A stretch of 64,000 nucleotides of DNA from Emticicia sp965283955. GTDB taxonomy: Bacteria; Bacteroidota; Bacteroidia; Cytophagales; Spirosomataceae. Below the pieces are notes generated by a model. The model saw only the letters and a list, made by a program, of their open reading frames with translations, made no database searches and was not told the origin of the DNA. Position 1 is the first letter of the stretch, and every line of letters begins with the position of its first letter. The DNA lies in contig CBDIQW010000001.1 in the NCBI GenBank assembly GCA_965283955.1, positions 558,001 to 622,000 on the forward strand, read 5' to 3'. Position numbers and translations under genes: made by a program. Shown here in pieces: positions 1 through 10,214 of the stretch.

Positions 1-127
1 CAGATACTGGAAGAAGCGAACGCTTCATAAAAACATATATACCCATTACAATATATGCAATTGCAGTAAATGCTCTTATATATAATGTGATTTGACTGAA
101 ACCTTCTGGTTTTCGATTCTGCAACAT
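1..127 (-). CDS. small membrane protein, 3' part beyond window
   Basis: An open frame starts with ATG at 127 and runs off the window edge, giving 42 residues here. It begins MLQNRKPEGF and has a hydrophobic segment (about residues 17-34) typical of one membrane helix, followed by Lys-Arg. Its ATG shares one base with the TAA stop of tonB (TAATG), so translational coupling to the TonB operon is likely. I do not recognise a family. Small membrane proteins following tonB in such operons are common in Cytophagales, but the role is unknown. Confidence 0.6.
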   Translation of the reverse strand, partial: MLQNRKPEGFSQITLYIRAFTAIAYIVMGIYVFMKRSLLPVS

Positions 128-951
128 TATTCAAGAACGAATGAAATTGGCATAGTAAAGAATACCCTTACGTTACGTCCATTTTGTTTACCAGGATTCC
201 ATTTTGGCATTGATTTCAATACACGTTGTGCTTCTTCATCACAACCAAAACCGATTCCTTTCAAAATTTGAACATCACCTAAACTACCATCTTTCTCAAC
301 AACGAATTTTGCAAAAACTTTACCAGATACGTTTGCTCTTTGAGCAGCAGATGGGTATTTCAAGTTTTTACCGATGAAGCCATACATTTCTTTGATACCA
401 CCTGGAAACTCAGGTTGTTGTTCAACAGTTGTAAAGATTTCATCTTCTTTTGGTTGTTCAATTTCAACGGCTTTTGGAGCCTCAACTACTGGAGGTGGAG
501 CAGCTGCGATTTCGTCAGACTCAATACCTTCTTTAGTTTCGTTTGAAATAACCGCCTTCTCAATCTGCTCAGCAGGTGGTGGTGGCTCTTCATTTTTTAC
601 CTCTTCATCTGGCTTTGGTTCAGGAGGCAAGAACTTAATTGTTGCAACTTCAGGTGGTTTTTGCTCAGGTGGCGGTGGAGGTGGAAGATCAAGTGGCTTA
701 TCCTCCACTTTTTCTTCTTTCAACTTAGCTAAGTCGATTTCTACCGCAACTTCTTTCTTTGCCTTGGGCGTAATAGACGCATAAAGCATTGGAGCACCCA
801 CAGCAGCCAAAAATGCAATCGAACCATACAAAAGCGAGCGGTTTACCGTCTTTTTGTATGTCTTTCTTAGGTCATATGCTCCATAGGCCTTGTTACGGGT
901 CTCGAACACCATGTCATCTAAGGTAATATTGACATTATTTTTAGGGTCCAT
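127..951 (-). CDS. tonB: energy transducer TonB
   Basis: A 274-residue protein that couples the proton motive force to outer-membrane TonB-dependent receptors. A cytoplasmic N-terminus of about 40 residues (with the NKAYGAYDLR motif common in Bacteroidota TonB) precedes one membrane helix (about 42-60). A long Pro/Glu-rich periplasmic spacer with PPPPPPEQKPPE and PPPP runs follows, then a C-terminal TonB domain from about residue 175 (QPEFPGG, LKYPSAAQ, PKWNPGKQNG, ending MPISFVLE). It is last of the recognisable Exb genes, 49 bases after exbD. The window's two TonB-dependent receptors are plausible clients. Confidence 0.95.
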   Translation of the reverse strand: MDPKNNVNITLDDMVFETRNKAYGAYDLRKTYKKTVNRSLLYGSIAFLAAVGAPMLYASITPKAKKEVAVEIDLAKLKEEKVEDKPLDLPPPPPPEQKPPEVATIKFLPPEPKPDEEVKNEEPPPPAEQIEKAVISNETKEGIESDEIAAAPPPVVEAPKAVEIEQPKEDEIFTTVEQQPEFPGGIKEMYGFIGKNLKYPSAAQRANVSGKVFAKFVVEKDGSLGDVQILKGIGFGCDEEAQRVLKSMPKWNPGKQNGRNVRVFFTMPISFVLE

Positions 952-1000
952 TTTTTTTTATTTTATCATTAAATATGGAATACTTAACGAGTTTACTTAA

Positions 1001-1555
1001 TTACTGTTTCGGAGCAGCAGATTTCTGCTTGTAGATATCCAACTCTTCTTTCGAAGGGTCAACAATCGCATATAACTCAGACTTGGTGATTGACATTTCG
1101 TCCAAAATATCTACTGTATTTTTGTAAGTAGCATCATCAGTTGGTTTAATTACAACAGTGAACTTAGTTTGGTCGATTGCATTAACTCTTGCCTTCAAAA
1201 TTGCGGTACGGATACCATCTTTAGAGTAATCAGTTTCGCTCAATAACTCAGGAGTCAAGTTTTTAGATGACTTCTGGTGATAGAATACACGATTATCTTT
1301 ACCCATTATGATTGTAATCGTATTCGATTCTTTGATTTCTGCCGTCTCAGGTGGTTTATTTTCATCCTTCTCCTTTTCTGGCATATTCAGTTTCATCATA
1401 TTAGGCTTGCTGAACGTCGTGGTGAAAACAAAGAATGTTATCAGTAAGAATCCTAAATCTACCATGGGAGTCATGTCAACTCTTGCGGATTGCTTTTTGG
1501 CCCGTACTTTACCATCACCTTTGCCACCACCACTGGAGGTGTCTATTTCTGCCAT
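1001..1555 (-). CDS. exbD: ExbD/TolR-type biopolymer transport protein (second copy)
   Basis: A 184-residue ExbD family protein: cytoplasmic basic N-terminus, one helix (VDMTPMVDLGFLLITFFVFT, about residues 26-45) containing the conserved Asp (MVDLGF) that carries protons in ExbD/TolR, then a periplasmic domain. It is paired with another ExbD immediately upstream (33 bases). This copy has a longer charged linker (KEKDENKPPETAE) than its partner. Bacteroidota commonly carry two non-identical ExbD genes in one operon. Confidence 0.93.
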   Translation of the reverse strand: MAEIDTSSGGGKGDGKVRAKKQSARVDMTPMVDLGFLLITFFVFTTTFSKPNMMKLNMPEKEKDENKPPETAEIKESNTITIIMGKDNRVFYHQKSSKNLTPELLSETDYSKDGIRTAILKARVNAIDQTKFTVVIKPTDDATYKNTVDILDEMSITKSELYAIVDPSKEELDIYKQKSAAPKQ

Positions 1556-1588
1556 TGTTTTACAATGTTTAGATGATTCGTTAAAATA

Positions 1589-2191
1589 TTAGTTAGGTGC
1601 ATTTTCAACACCAGTAATTAACTGAAACTTGTTAATATCTCTTTTTCCAAGTTCATTAAGTACTTGTTTTACTGCTGGATAATTAGTTGAGGCATCACCT
1701 CTAATCGCCAGTTTAGCTGAAGGATTTACTTCTTTTAAATAAGTCGAAACCCAGTCACCTAATTCACTTTTAGTGCTATCATTCGGAATACCAGCCATCA
1801 CTACATTAATTTGGTCTTCTGGCGGTAAATTCAAATATTGCTTTAAACCAGCAATGCTGATACCGAAATCTGATAATTTCTCGAAGCTCTTCATATCGGT
1901 AGTAGTTACTGATACACCGTATTTTTGAGCCATTCTTTGAAGCAATTCACCACGTTGCTTTGCATCTGCGATACCGAAATAGTATTTTCCTTTTGGATCA
2001 ATACTAATAGTAGCCACACCCGTTTCAGGGATTTTTGTTTGCGAAATTGACGAAGGTGTATCAATTGTTACTGATTCTTGACCTTTGAACTGAGTAGTCA
2101 TGATAAAGAACGACAATAACAAGAATGCCACGTCACACATCGCTGTCATATCCATGACAGGACTCTTTCGTTTAGGTTTTACTGCTGGCAT
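1589..2191 (-). CDS. exbD: ExbD/TolR-type biopolymer transport protein (first copy)
   Basis: A 200-residue ExbD family protein. The N-terminus MPAVKPKRKSPVMDMTAMCD leads into a single helix (about residues 13-33) with the family Asp in MCDVAFLLLSFF. The rest is a periplasmic ExbD domain with an inserted central segment (about residues 85-130). It sits between exbB (108 bases upstream) and the second exbD. The two copies differ clearly outside the helix, so they are probably distinct subunits rather than a recent duplication. Confidence 0.93.
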   Translation of the reverse strand: MPAVKPKRKSPVMDMTAMCDVAFLLLSFFIMTTQFKGQESVTIDTPSSISQTKIPETGVATISIDPKGKYYFGIADAKQRGELLQRMAQKYGVSVTTTDMKSFEKLSDFGISIAGLKQYLNLPPEDQINVVMAGIPNDSTKSELGDWVSTYLKEVNPSAKLAIRGDASTNYPAVKQVLNELGKRDINKFQLITGVENAPN

Positions 2192-2299
2192 AACTCCTTA
2201 ATGATTTAGTTTATTTTACAAATATAACGAAAACAAATTTAGATTGTTATCTAATTATGTAATTTATTTTTAGAAACAATCTTAACTTGCTAATTAAGA

Positions 2300-3130
2300 T
2301 TAGTTATGAGCTGCAAAATTTTGTTGGATGCTCAAACCGATTTCGTCAATTTTGTAAGTTAAATCATCAATTTTAGATGTAAAGAAGTTATACATGATGA
2401 TTGAGATTGCAGAAGTACCGATACCTAAGGCTGTGTTAATCAAGGCCTCAGAGATACCAGTTGCAAGAGCTGCTGCATCTGGGGCTCCACCACCAGCACC
2501 GAGAGCTGAGAACGCACGAATCATACCAAGTACAGTTCCTAATAAGGCAATCAAAGTTGATACAGTTGCCAAAGTAGAAAGAATTGTAAGGTTTTTCTCA
2601 AGCATTGGAAGCTCTAACGAAGTTGCTTCTTCTACTTCTTTCTGAAGAGCTGCTAATTTTTGTTCTTTGTCTAAAGAAGCATCAGTTGTCAATAGGCTGT
2701 ATTTGCCTAATGCAGTTTTTACTACATTACCTACTGAACCTTTTTGCTTGTCACACTCTTTGATTGCATCAGCAACATTGTTTGAATCTAATAACGAACG
2801 AACTTTACGAACGAAAGCATCAATGTTACCTGTACCTGAAGCTTTGTTGATTGTGAAGAAACGCTCAATTGAGAATACAAGTACGCAAAGGAAACATGTC
2901 ATTAAGACTGGCACGACAACACCACCACTGTGGATAAGGCCAAAGAAGTCACCTGGTTTTGGTTTGTGTTTTTCGGCATCAAGGAAGTGACTTGCATCAC
3001 CTAAGATGAAAACATAAGTTGCGATTGCGATTGCAAGAAGTACAGGAATTGTTAACGCTGGATTTAATCCACCACCAGTTGATTGTTTTGCTGCTGGTTT
3101 AGCTGCAGGGGCTGCTGTCTTTTTTTCCAT
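2300..3130 (-). CDS. exbB: MotA/TolQ/ExbB proton channel family protein
   Basis: A 276-residue inner-membrane channel subunit, first gene of the exbB-exbD-exbD-tonB operon. An Ala/Lys-rich N-terminus is followed by helices at about residues 25-45, 70-90, 180-205 and 225-250. The third and fourth contain the conserved TolQ/ExbB signature (LSTLATVSTLIALLGTVLG...GISEALINTALGI), with Thr/Ser lining the proton path. A first helix plus a 'HSGGVVVPVLM' segment is usual for Bacteroidota ExbB. Confidence 0.94.
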   Translation of the reverse strand: MEKKTAAPAAKPAAKQSTGGGLNPALTIPVLLAIAIATYVFILGDASHFLDAEKHKPKPGDFFGLIHSGGVVVPVLMTCFLCVLVFSIERFFTINKASGTGNIDAFVRKVRSLLDSNNVADAIKECDKQKGSVGNVVKTALGKYSLLTTDASLDKEQKLAALQKEVEEATSLELPMLEKNLTILSTLATVSTLIALLGTVLGMIRAFSALGAGGGAPDAAALATGISEALINTALGIGTSAISIIMYNFFTSKIDDLTYKIDEIGLSIQQNFAAHN

Positions 3131-3515
3131 TAGATTAGAAAATTTTAGGGTTTTAAAAAGTTAAAAATGTTTTTTTGTTAAATAAAAGTTTAAAAAATTA
3201 AAAAATCGAGCTATTTCAAAAGAAAATACTGTCAATCCAGTTAATGTATTCTTTTTAATTTTTTGACAATTTTATAGAAAAACCGTGAAACAAAAAAGTA
3301 TAAATACAATTAATTTTTACTCAAAAACTGAATTATTGAACTTTTTTAAGATTTGCTTAGTATCAAAGTGATACAATAGAGTGTCTTAACATTTTAGCTA
3401 TCAAGTATTTAGCCTTTTTTTTATTTGAGTCTTAATATCCATAAAACTAAAGTTTTCGTTGATATTTTTTTTCTATTAAATATTGCCTTTAAAAGGCAAT
3501 ATTCAACAAAATAGT
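3131..3515. other. AT-rich intergenic region upstream of exbB
   Basis: This 385-base stretch has no credible gene. It is very AT-rich and must hold the promoter of the minus-strand exbB operon, but I could not find a clean TTTG/TAnnTTTG pair on that strand. The only clear structure is the hairpin at 3479-3503. Confidence 0.5.
3479..3503 (-). terminator. hairpin downstream of the M28 peptidase gene
   Basis: A perfect inverted repeat with 12-base arms (AATATTGCCTTT / AAAGGCAATATT) around one A lies 12 bases after the peptidase stop. It can form a terminator hairpin, but the run of T that follows on the minus strand is short, so termination strength is uncertain. Confidence 0.5.
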
Positions 3516-5120
3516 CTATTGCTTATTACTATCTACCTTTATTCCTTCTTCGCGATTTACCAATTCCCAAGCTGTTTGAAAAACTAAGCGTGTAATTTGC
3601 TGGTATTTTGGAAAGAGAATTTTCTCGACATCATCTCCTGGACGATGATAGTCTTCGTGTACGCCAGTAAAGTAAAAAATAACTGGAATTTTGTTTTTAG
3701 CAAAATTATAATGGTCTGAACGATAGTAAAAACGGTTCGGGTCTTTTGGGTCATTGAATGTGTAATCCAATTCGTAGTTAATGTATTTTTTGTTTACATC
3801 TTCGCTTATTTGGTGCAATTCGGACGATAATTTATCTGAACCGATTAAATATACATATTCTTCTTTAGGGGCATGTTGCTTATCAATGCGGCCAATCATA
3901 TCAATATTTAAATCACAAACTGTTTTTGCTAATGGAATGATTGGGTCTTTGTCAGTATAGTATTGTGAACCGAGCAAACCTTTTTCTTCACCCGTAACTG
4001 TCATAAACAAAATACTACGACGTGGACCATTTCCTGCTTGCTTTGCTTTGGCAAATGCTTCAGCAATTTCGAGAACCGCACACGTTCCAGAACCGTCATC
4101 GTCAGCACCATTATGAATTTGTCCGTTTTGGATTCCTACGTGGTCGTAGTGAGCCGTAATCAATACAACTTCATCTTTTTTGTCTGTTCCTTCCAAAAAT
4201 CCTAAAATATTTGCCGTTTCTACTGGCACTTCTCCCCTCTCGGCTTTTACTGAAACCGTTGAAGGTTTTATTTTACTCGCCAAACTTTCTTTTTTTGCAC
4301 TGATTTCATCAATAACTTTAGTCAGTTTACTTGATTTCACATCAAGCATTTCGGCGGCCATTTCTTGTGAGACGAAGAAAGTTGGGTTTGAGGTTGCTTT
4401 TTCAGCCGATGATGCAGCATTAAAACTTAATTGATTGAATCTAGACAAAACGGCTTTACGTTCAGCAGCCAATGATATAAATTTCTGAGCATCGGTAGCT
4501 GAAATGACAAAAAACATTTTCGCTCCGTGATTCAACGCAATATTGATTTTCTTTTGAAGCCCTGTTCTTTCAGTCCATTCAGATTTTTCATCGGTTTTCG
4601 TGAAAAGATATTTTCCTTCTTTATCTTTTGGTTCGCCATCAAAAAAGACAACGGCTTTGCCTTCTACATTAATATCTTTATAATCGTTATAACCGCCTCC
4701 TTCTTGCTCAATTCCATAACCTACAAAAGCCACCGACATTGATTGTTCTTCTGGAATACTCGTTAGCCCGTTAGGATAGTAATCTTTGAAGAATTCTTTC
4801 TTTTTGTTACCTATCTTTATATAGGCATCTTTCCAGCCTTTTTGATAAAGGTTGAATTTTTGGAAATAACCTTTGCTCCCATCCTTTTGTGGTGCGATTG
4901 CTTGCAAACCCAAACTGGCAAAATGCTTGGCGATATAATCGGCTGCTTTTCGCTGTCCTTCTGAGCCAGTATCACGCCCTTCGAGGCTATCAGAGGCAAT
5001 GTAAGTGAGATGTTTTCTTAAATCTTGAGCTGAAATTGTGGAAGCAAATTCGGTAGATTTGTTGTCTTGTGCGAATAGACTTGAAGAAAAAAGTAATGAT
5101 AAAACCAGCGTTTTTTTCAT
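3516..5120 (-). CDS. secreted M28-family zinc peptidase with PA domain
   Basis: A 534-residue protein with a signal peptide (MKKTLVLSLLFSSSLFAQ). An N-terminal helical cap with the LEGRDTGSEGQ motif is followed by a protease-associated insertion (about residues 130-290, GKAVVFFDGEP). The M28 catalytic domain follows from about 300: ITAHYDH and NGADDDGSG supply zinc ligands, TGEEKGLLGS the catalytic Glu pair, and HRPGDD the late His. This is the aminopeptidase Y/S-like class, acting on peptides in the periplasm or outside the cell. It is divergent from recQ, with 105 bases between starts. Confidence 0.9.
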   Translation of the reverse strand: MKKTLVLSLLFSSSLFAQDNKSTEFASTISAQDLRKHLTYIASDSLEGRDTGSEGQRKAADYIAKHFASLGLQAIAPQKDGSKGYFQKFNLYQKGWKDAYIKIGNKKKEFFKDYYPNGLTSIPEEQSMSVAFVGYGIEQEGGGYNDYKDINVEGKAVVFFDGEPKDKEGKYLFTKTDEKSEWTERTGLQKKINIALNHGAKMFFVISATDAQKFISLAAERKAVLSRFNQLSFNAASSAEKATSNPTFFVSQEMAAEMLDVKSSKLTKVIDEISAKKESLASKIKPSTVSVKAERGEVPVETANILGFLEGTDKKDEVVLITAHYDHVGIQNGQIHNGADDDGSGTCAVLEIAEAFAKAKQAGNGPRRSILFMTVTGEEKGLLGSQYYTDKDPIIPLAKTVCDLNIDMIGRIDKQHAPKEEYVYLIGSDKLSSELHQISEDVNKKYINYELDYTFNDPKDPNRFYYRSDHYNFAKNKIPVIFYFTGVHEDYHRPGDDVEKILFPKYQQITRLVFQTAWELVNREEGIKVDSNKQ

Positions 5121-5194
5121 GTATAATGGTTGGTTTGTTGAAAATAATTTCAGTAAAAATAAATGATTTTAAATTTAGATTCATCTTTTACTCA

Positions 5195-5202
5195 TAATTT
5201 TG
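5195..5202 (+). promoter_or_regulatory. candidate -7 element of the recQ promoter
   Basis: TAATTTTG fits the Bacteroidota -7 consensus TAnnTTTG and lies 24 bases before the recQ ATG. The -33 partner is weak (TTTA near 5174), so the call rests mainly on the -7 match and position. Confidence 0.45.
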
Positions 5203-5225
5203 CTTAAATTACTTTTTCTGAATAA

Positions 5226-7365
5226 ATGACTAAAGAGCAAGTTTTAAAAAAATATTTCGGTTACGATAAGTTTCGTCCACTACAAGCTGAGATTATTGAT
5301 ACAATTCTGGCAAAACAAGATTGCATGGTGCTGATGCCTACTGGCGGTGGAAAATCAATCTGTTTTCAGGTTCCAGCTTTGGTTATGGAAGGCATTACTT
5401 TGGTTATTTCGCCTCTTATTGCCCTCATGCAAGACCAAGTGCAATCATTACAAGCAAATGGTGTTCCTTCGGCATTCTTAAATAGTTCTTTAAATTCAAT
5501 TGAACAACGAACCCTTGAAGAAAAATGTAAGTCGGGAGAAATTAAGTTGCTCTACATTTCGCCCGAAAAACTTTTTCACAATAATTATATAAGTTTCATT
5601 AAAACTCTTTCGGTCAATCAGATTGCTATCGATGAATCTCATTGTGTTTCGACTTGGGGTCATGATTTTAGACCAGAATACACCAAGCTAAATATTTTGA
5701 AAGAAACGTTTCCGAATGTGCCTGTGGTTGCCCTAACAGCAACCGCCGACCGTGTAACGAGAAAAGATATTTTGACTCAATTGGGTGTACCAGATGCAAA
5801 GGTTTTTATTTCTTCTTTCGACCGACCAAATTTAGGTTTGAATGTTTTGGGTGGAAGAAATAGACTGAAAATAATGCAGGAGTACATTGGCAAGCGACCC
5901 AATCAATCGGGAATTATCTATTGTTTGAGTAGAAAAAATACCGAAGATATTGCCGAAGGTTTACGCAAAGTTGGTATCAGAGCGATGCACTACCACGCAG
6001 GCATTGATGCCAAAACCCGCTCGGAGGTTCAAGAAGCTTTTATCAAAGATGAGATTCAGGTAATGGTCGCAACGATTGCCTTCGGAATGGGCATTGATAA
6101 ATCGAATGTGCGATTTGTGATTCATTATAGTTTACCATCGAATGTTGAAAGTTATTACCAAGAAATTGGTCGTGCGGGGCGTGATGGTATGAAATCAGAC
6201 ACGCTGTTGTTTTATAGTTATTCTGATATCATGACCCGCAAAGACATGATTCAAAATTCTGAACTGCCCGATGAGATGAAAGAAGTGCAGTTTGCGAAAC
6301 TCGACCGCATGAAACAATATGCCGAGTCAGAGATTTGCCGAAGAAGAATCTTGTTGAGTTATTTTAATGAAGAAGCTCAAAACGATTGTGGGAATTGCGA
6401 TGTTTGTAAGAATCCTCCACAAAAATTCGATGCGACCATTTTTGCTCAGAAAGCATTATCGGCCATTTCTCGGACTAGAAGAAAAAGCAGCAATGGGAAT
6501 GGTGATTGATATTTTGAGAGGCTCACAAAACAGAGCAATTTATGACCGAGGTTATCAGACTTTAAAGACATTTGGTGTAGGAAAAGAACTAAAATACGAA
6601 GAATGAGTAGACTATATTACGCAAATGCTCAATTCGGGTGTGCTTGATATTGCTTATGATGAGCGTCATGCTCTGAAACTCAACTCGGTTTCGTGGCAAG
6701 TTTTAAAAGGAGAAAGAAAGGTAAATTTAGTAAGATTTGAGGCTTATGATATTAAGAAAGCACGACAAGAAGAAGCCGCTCCAAAAGAAAAAACGAAGCG
6801 AGAAATTATAAAAGATGCTTTGTTTGAAAAACTTCGACTTCTCCGCAAAAAAATTGCCGATGAACAAAGCGTTCCGCCATTTGTGATTTTCTCAGATGCT
6901 ACGCTTTCGGATATGGCTCAGAAACGACCAATCAATCGTTTTCAGATGATGTCAGTTTCGGGGGTAGGTGAACAGAAATTCAGACAATATGGCGATGAAT
7001 TTATCAGTGAAATTCTATCGTTTACTGGCGATAATCCAGGTATTGGGCGAGCAAAGCAGGAAAAAGGTATGACATTTTTGGAAACCTTTGAAATGTATAA
7101 AGCTGGGCTTTCGATTGATGAAATGGCCGCTAAACGCTCCCTAAATCCTGTGACGATTATTAGTCATTTGGTGAAACTCAAACAAGATGGGCAAGACATT
7201 GACCTCAAACAATACATTGCCACTTATGAATATAACCAAATCATTGCCGAAGCCATGAAGTTGAATGTTCAAAAAGGCGATGCACTCAAACCATTGTTTG
7301 AAGCACTCGAAGGAGTTTATGATTATGGAAAAATAAGGCTTGCCTTAGCGATTTGGGGAAAATAG
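5226..7365 (+). pseudogene. recQ: RecQ family ATP-dependent DNA helicase, frame broken
   Basis: A 3'-5' helicase of about 713 residues, read in three pieces. Piece one (5226-6509) has the helicase motifs: Walker A MPTGGGKS, DESH box in AIDESHCVSTWGHDFRPEY, ATADR, and the motif VI region YYQEIGRAGRDG. It ends in the zinc-binding RecQ C-terminal Cys cluster (CRRRILLSYF...CGNCDVC). An extra A near 6474 then shifts the frame (ISR should continue into LEEKAAMGM), and at 6604-6606 TGA stands where Trp fits (KYEE-W-VDYITQML). The rest carries RQC, an HRDC domain (PPFVIFSDATLSDMA) and a C-terminal helix-turn-helix. All domains are present, so sequence error or very recent damage is likely. Confidence 0.88.
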
Positions 7366-7415
7366 TACAACATTTGTCAAATAAATCGTTTTGTACTTTT
7401 TAAGTAGATAATGAA

Positions 7416-8108
7416 ATGAAGAAAATCTTATTGATTGAGGATGAAATAAATGTGGTTAGCTTCATTAAAAAAGGCTTAACCGAAGAAGATTTTGAGGTTT
7501 CGGTGGCTCTCGATGGAAATAGCGGAATTCAGATGGCTTCTGACAATGATTTCGATTTGATTATTTTGGATATTATGTTGCCTGATACAAACGGCATTGA
7601 AGTTTGTAAAATTCTACGCAATAAAAATATTCAAACGCCTATTTTGTTTCTGACGGCTCTCAATACTGCCGATAATATCGCCCTCGGCCTAAACTCTGGG
7701 GCGGATGATTATTTGGCAAAACCATTTAAATTTATTGAATTAGTTGCCAGAATCAAGGCTTTACTCCGTAGAAGTTCAGCCACAGGAAATGAGATAAAAA
7801 CCAAAGAAAATATTTACACGATTGCCAACTTAAAAATGGACGATGATGCCAAAACCGTTGAACGCAATGGCGAGTTTATATCGCTGACAGCTACCGAATA
7901 CCGCCTGCTATTTACCCTTATCAAAAACAAAGGTCGAGTTTTATCAAGAGTCGATTTGCTCGAAAGTGCTTGGGATATTAATTTTAATTTGGCAACAAAT
8001 GTGGTTGATGTTTACATTAACTATTTACGTAAGAAAATAGACTCAAACTACGAACCGAAACTCGTACATACTGTAATTGGAATGGGATATGTATTAAAAG
8101 AAGCATGA
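7416..8108 (+). CDS. OmpR-family response regulator
   Basis: A 230-residue DNA-binding response regulator. The receiver domain (1-115) shows the acidic pair in IEDE, the phosphoacceptor Asp52 (IILDIMLPD), the switch Thr in FLTALN, and Lys in LAKPF. A C-terminal winged helix (about 130-228) has LTATEYRLLFTL and VVDVYINYLRKKID. Its TGA stop overlaps the kinase start (ATGA), so the two form one operon. A TTTG (7373) and TACTTTTT (7394) may be its promoter. Signal and targets are unknown. Confidence 0.93.
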   Translation: MKKILLIEDEINVVSFIKKGLTEEDFEVSVALDGNSGIQMASDNDFDLIILDIMLPDTNGIEVCKILRNKNIQTPILFLTALNTADNIALGLNSGADDYLAKPFKFIELVARIKALLRRSSATGNEIKTKENIYTIANLKMDDDAKTVERNGEFISLTATEYRLLFTLIKNKGRVLSRVDLLESAWDINFNLATNVVDVYINYLRKKIDSNYEPKLVHTVIGMGYVLKEA

Positions 8109-9483
8109 AAACTCAACTAAAAATAGCCTTGGTACTCATCCTGACAAACGTAATAATGTTATTACTTTTGGGTGGCAGCATCTACTATTTTTTATACAAT
8201 TATTCATACACCGACTTTTATAAACGCTTAGAAACCCGAGCCAAGATTTCGGCAAAGTATAATTATGATGCCGATAAAATTGATGCTCAATCGTTTAAGA
8301 AAATTAGAGAAGAAAACCTCGAAAAACTCAGCGAAGAAAAAGATTATCGTTTTGAAGTTGAATCAGAAGAAGATTTGCCTGCAATTGCTCAGAAAACCAC
8401 TTTGCCACTTAGTTTTTTGGAAGCGATTTTGAACAAGGCAAAATCGACACTTCAACTCAACGAAACATTTTATACTGGTATCAGATATAATAGTAATGAC
8501 AAACAATATATAGTAATTGTATCGGCAAAAAATTACTATGCTTCCCATCACCTTATTTTCATGCGGAACATCATCCTGGTAGCGGTTTTTCTGATAGTTA
8601 TTTTCATTACTTCGCTATCGTTTTATTTCTCAAAACATATTTTCGACCCTATCAAGAGTATTACAGATAGCGTAAAACAAATCAGTACCGAAAATATTCA
8701 TCAAAGAATTGAAGAAAAATATAATGATAACGAAATTAGTCAGTTGATTTCGACATTCAATGATTTACTAAACAGACTTGAAACATCTTTTGAAACACAG
8801 AAAAACTTTGTGAGCAATGCTTCGCATGAGTTTGGCACTCCGCTTACCTCTATCATGGGCGAAGCCGAAGTAATGCTCATGAAAGAACGCACCCCCGAAG
8901 AGTATCAGCAGTCGCTCACCAGTATTTTAGGACAAGCTGAACGTCTTAATCAAATTACACAAACATTGCTTTACTTGGCACAGACTGGATATAGTAATAA
9001 AAAAGTAAACTTTGAAATTCTACGTACGGATGAACTCCTCTGGCAAGCAAAAGGGATAATTGATAAACTAAACCCAAAAAACAACATAATTATTGACTTT
9101 AGCCTGTTGCCCGAAAATCCATTTAAACTCAAAGTTATGGGTAATAAACAACTTTTATCGCTTGCTTTTACGAATCTGCTCAGCAATGCTTGCAAATATT
9201 CGAGCAATAAACCCGTAAATGTAAGTATTGCTTCGAGCGACAGTCAAGTTTTTTGATAATAAAAGACCAAGGGATAGGCATTCCAGAATCTGAAATGCCA
9301 TTTATCTATGACCCGTTTTTTAGAGCATCAAATACTCGTCATTTCGAGGGTTATGGTATTGGTTTGCCACTTACTCGGAATATCATCAAGATTCATAATG
9401 GTCAACTAAACGTCACCTCGGTTGTTAACGAAGGCACCATTGTTCAGATTAAACTCCCGCTGGCCAATATCCAAAAGTCTTAA
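8105..9483 (+). pseudogene. sensor histidine kinase (OmpR partner), frame broken
   Basis: A classical membrane kinase of about 459 residues. It has an N-terminal helix (about 7-30), a periplasmic sensor (31-150), a second helix (about 152-175), HAMP, and HisKA with phosphoacceptor His near residue 241 (ASHEFGTPLTS). The ATPase domain has an N-box (FTNLLSNACKYS), then DQGIGIP and GYGIGLPLTRNI. One T is missing from a T-run near 9249-9254, so the frame stops after SSDSQVF and continues at 9253 with IIKDQGIG. Both sides match one protein, so a homopolymer sequencing error is the simplest reading. Confidence 0.88.
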
Positions 9484-9667
9484 ATAGTCCACTGTCAGCA
9501 GTCGAAAGTCAACAGAAATACTTCAAAAAAAAATCAATTTTCTGCCAAAAAGCCAAATTTCTGCAAATCTTACAATTCTAATCCGATTTTAATCCACCTC
9601 TTAGACCTCTCTCATCTGTATAAAACAGCTTTGTACTTTAATTTTTCATGTATCAAATAATTGGAGT

Positions 9668-10147
9668 ATGACAACTAAAATATTAATACCTACTGATTTT
9701 CATGTAGAATCTCTCAATACGCTCAAATTGGCGATGAATCATTTAGAAACCTATGAAGTTGATGTAGTTTTAATGTATGCACAAGATTTGGGAAACTCTA
9801 TTACAGACTTACTTTTCTACAATCCGAAAAAGCTTGTCGAATCGCTCAGAACAAAAGAATTTGATGAAGCACTCTCGATTCTCAAAAACAGATTCGAGAC
9901 TCGCATTAAGTCAATTAGCTATGAAATATTTCACGGGTATCGTGTAAAACTAATCGAAGATTTCATGGAGTCGAAAAACATTGATTCTATTTTCTTGCCA
10001 AAGAGTTATCGACTACGACTACCCAAAAAAGGATTTGATACGATTCCGCTTATCAAAAAATCAAAACTTTCATATAAAGAATTAGATTGGGAAACGGGTG
10101 TTTATGATTCGGAAGAATTACAACTCAATGCCTTATTTAGTTACTGA
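9668..10147 (+). CDS. universal stress protein-like protein
   Basis: A 159-residue soluble protein. The opening TTKILIPTDFHVESLNTLKLAM resembles the first strand and helix of UspA-fold proteins, and VDVVLMYAQDLG resembles their second strand. The usual C-terminal ATP-binding Gly-rich motif (G-x2-G-x9-G) is absent, so nucleotide binding is doubtful. It stands alone between the kinase gene and a convergent ABC transporter. The family call is tentative. Confidence 0.55.
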   Translation: MTTKILIPTDFHVESLNTLKLAMNHLETYEVDVVLMYAQDLGNSITDLLFYNPKKLVESLRTKEFDEALSILKNRFETRIKSISYEIFHGYRVKLIEDFMESKNIDSIFLPKSYRLRLPKKGFDTIPLIKKSKLSYKELDWETGVYDSEELQLNALFSY

Positions 10148-10159
10148 TGGTCTGCTCAA

Positions 10160-10194
10160 AAAATTGCCACGAACTTCATAGCCGTGGCAATTTT
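10160..10194. terminator. bidirectional terminator between convergent genes
   Basis: A 12-base inverted repeat (AAAATTGCCACG / CGTGGCAATTTT) with an 11-base loop. A-run and T-run flanks let it act on both strands, ending the Usp-like gene (plus) and the ABC transporter (minus). Confidence 0.8.
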
Positions 10195-10214
10195 GTATAA
10201 TTTAGAAAACCGTT

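Noticed and set aside
374..784. Plus-strand open frame rich in Gly and Ser opposite tonB
   Set aside because: It is the antisense of the Pro/Glu-rich TonB spacer; its Gly/Ser runs mirror the proline codons and it has no start context.
6367..7365. Separate small genes after RecQ
   Set aside because: The pieces join into one standard RecQ C-terminus once an extra A and one TGA are corrected.
9240..9260. Programmed ribosomal frameshift in the histidine kinase
   Set aside because: A T-run could slip, but many unrelated genes here have similar breaks, so error is more likely.
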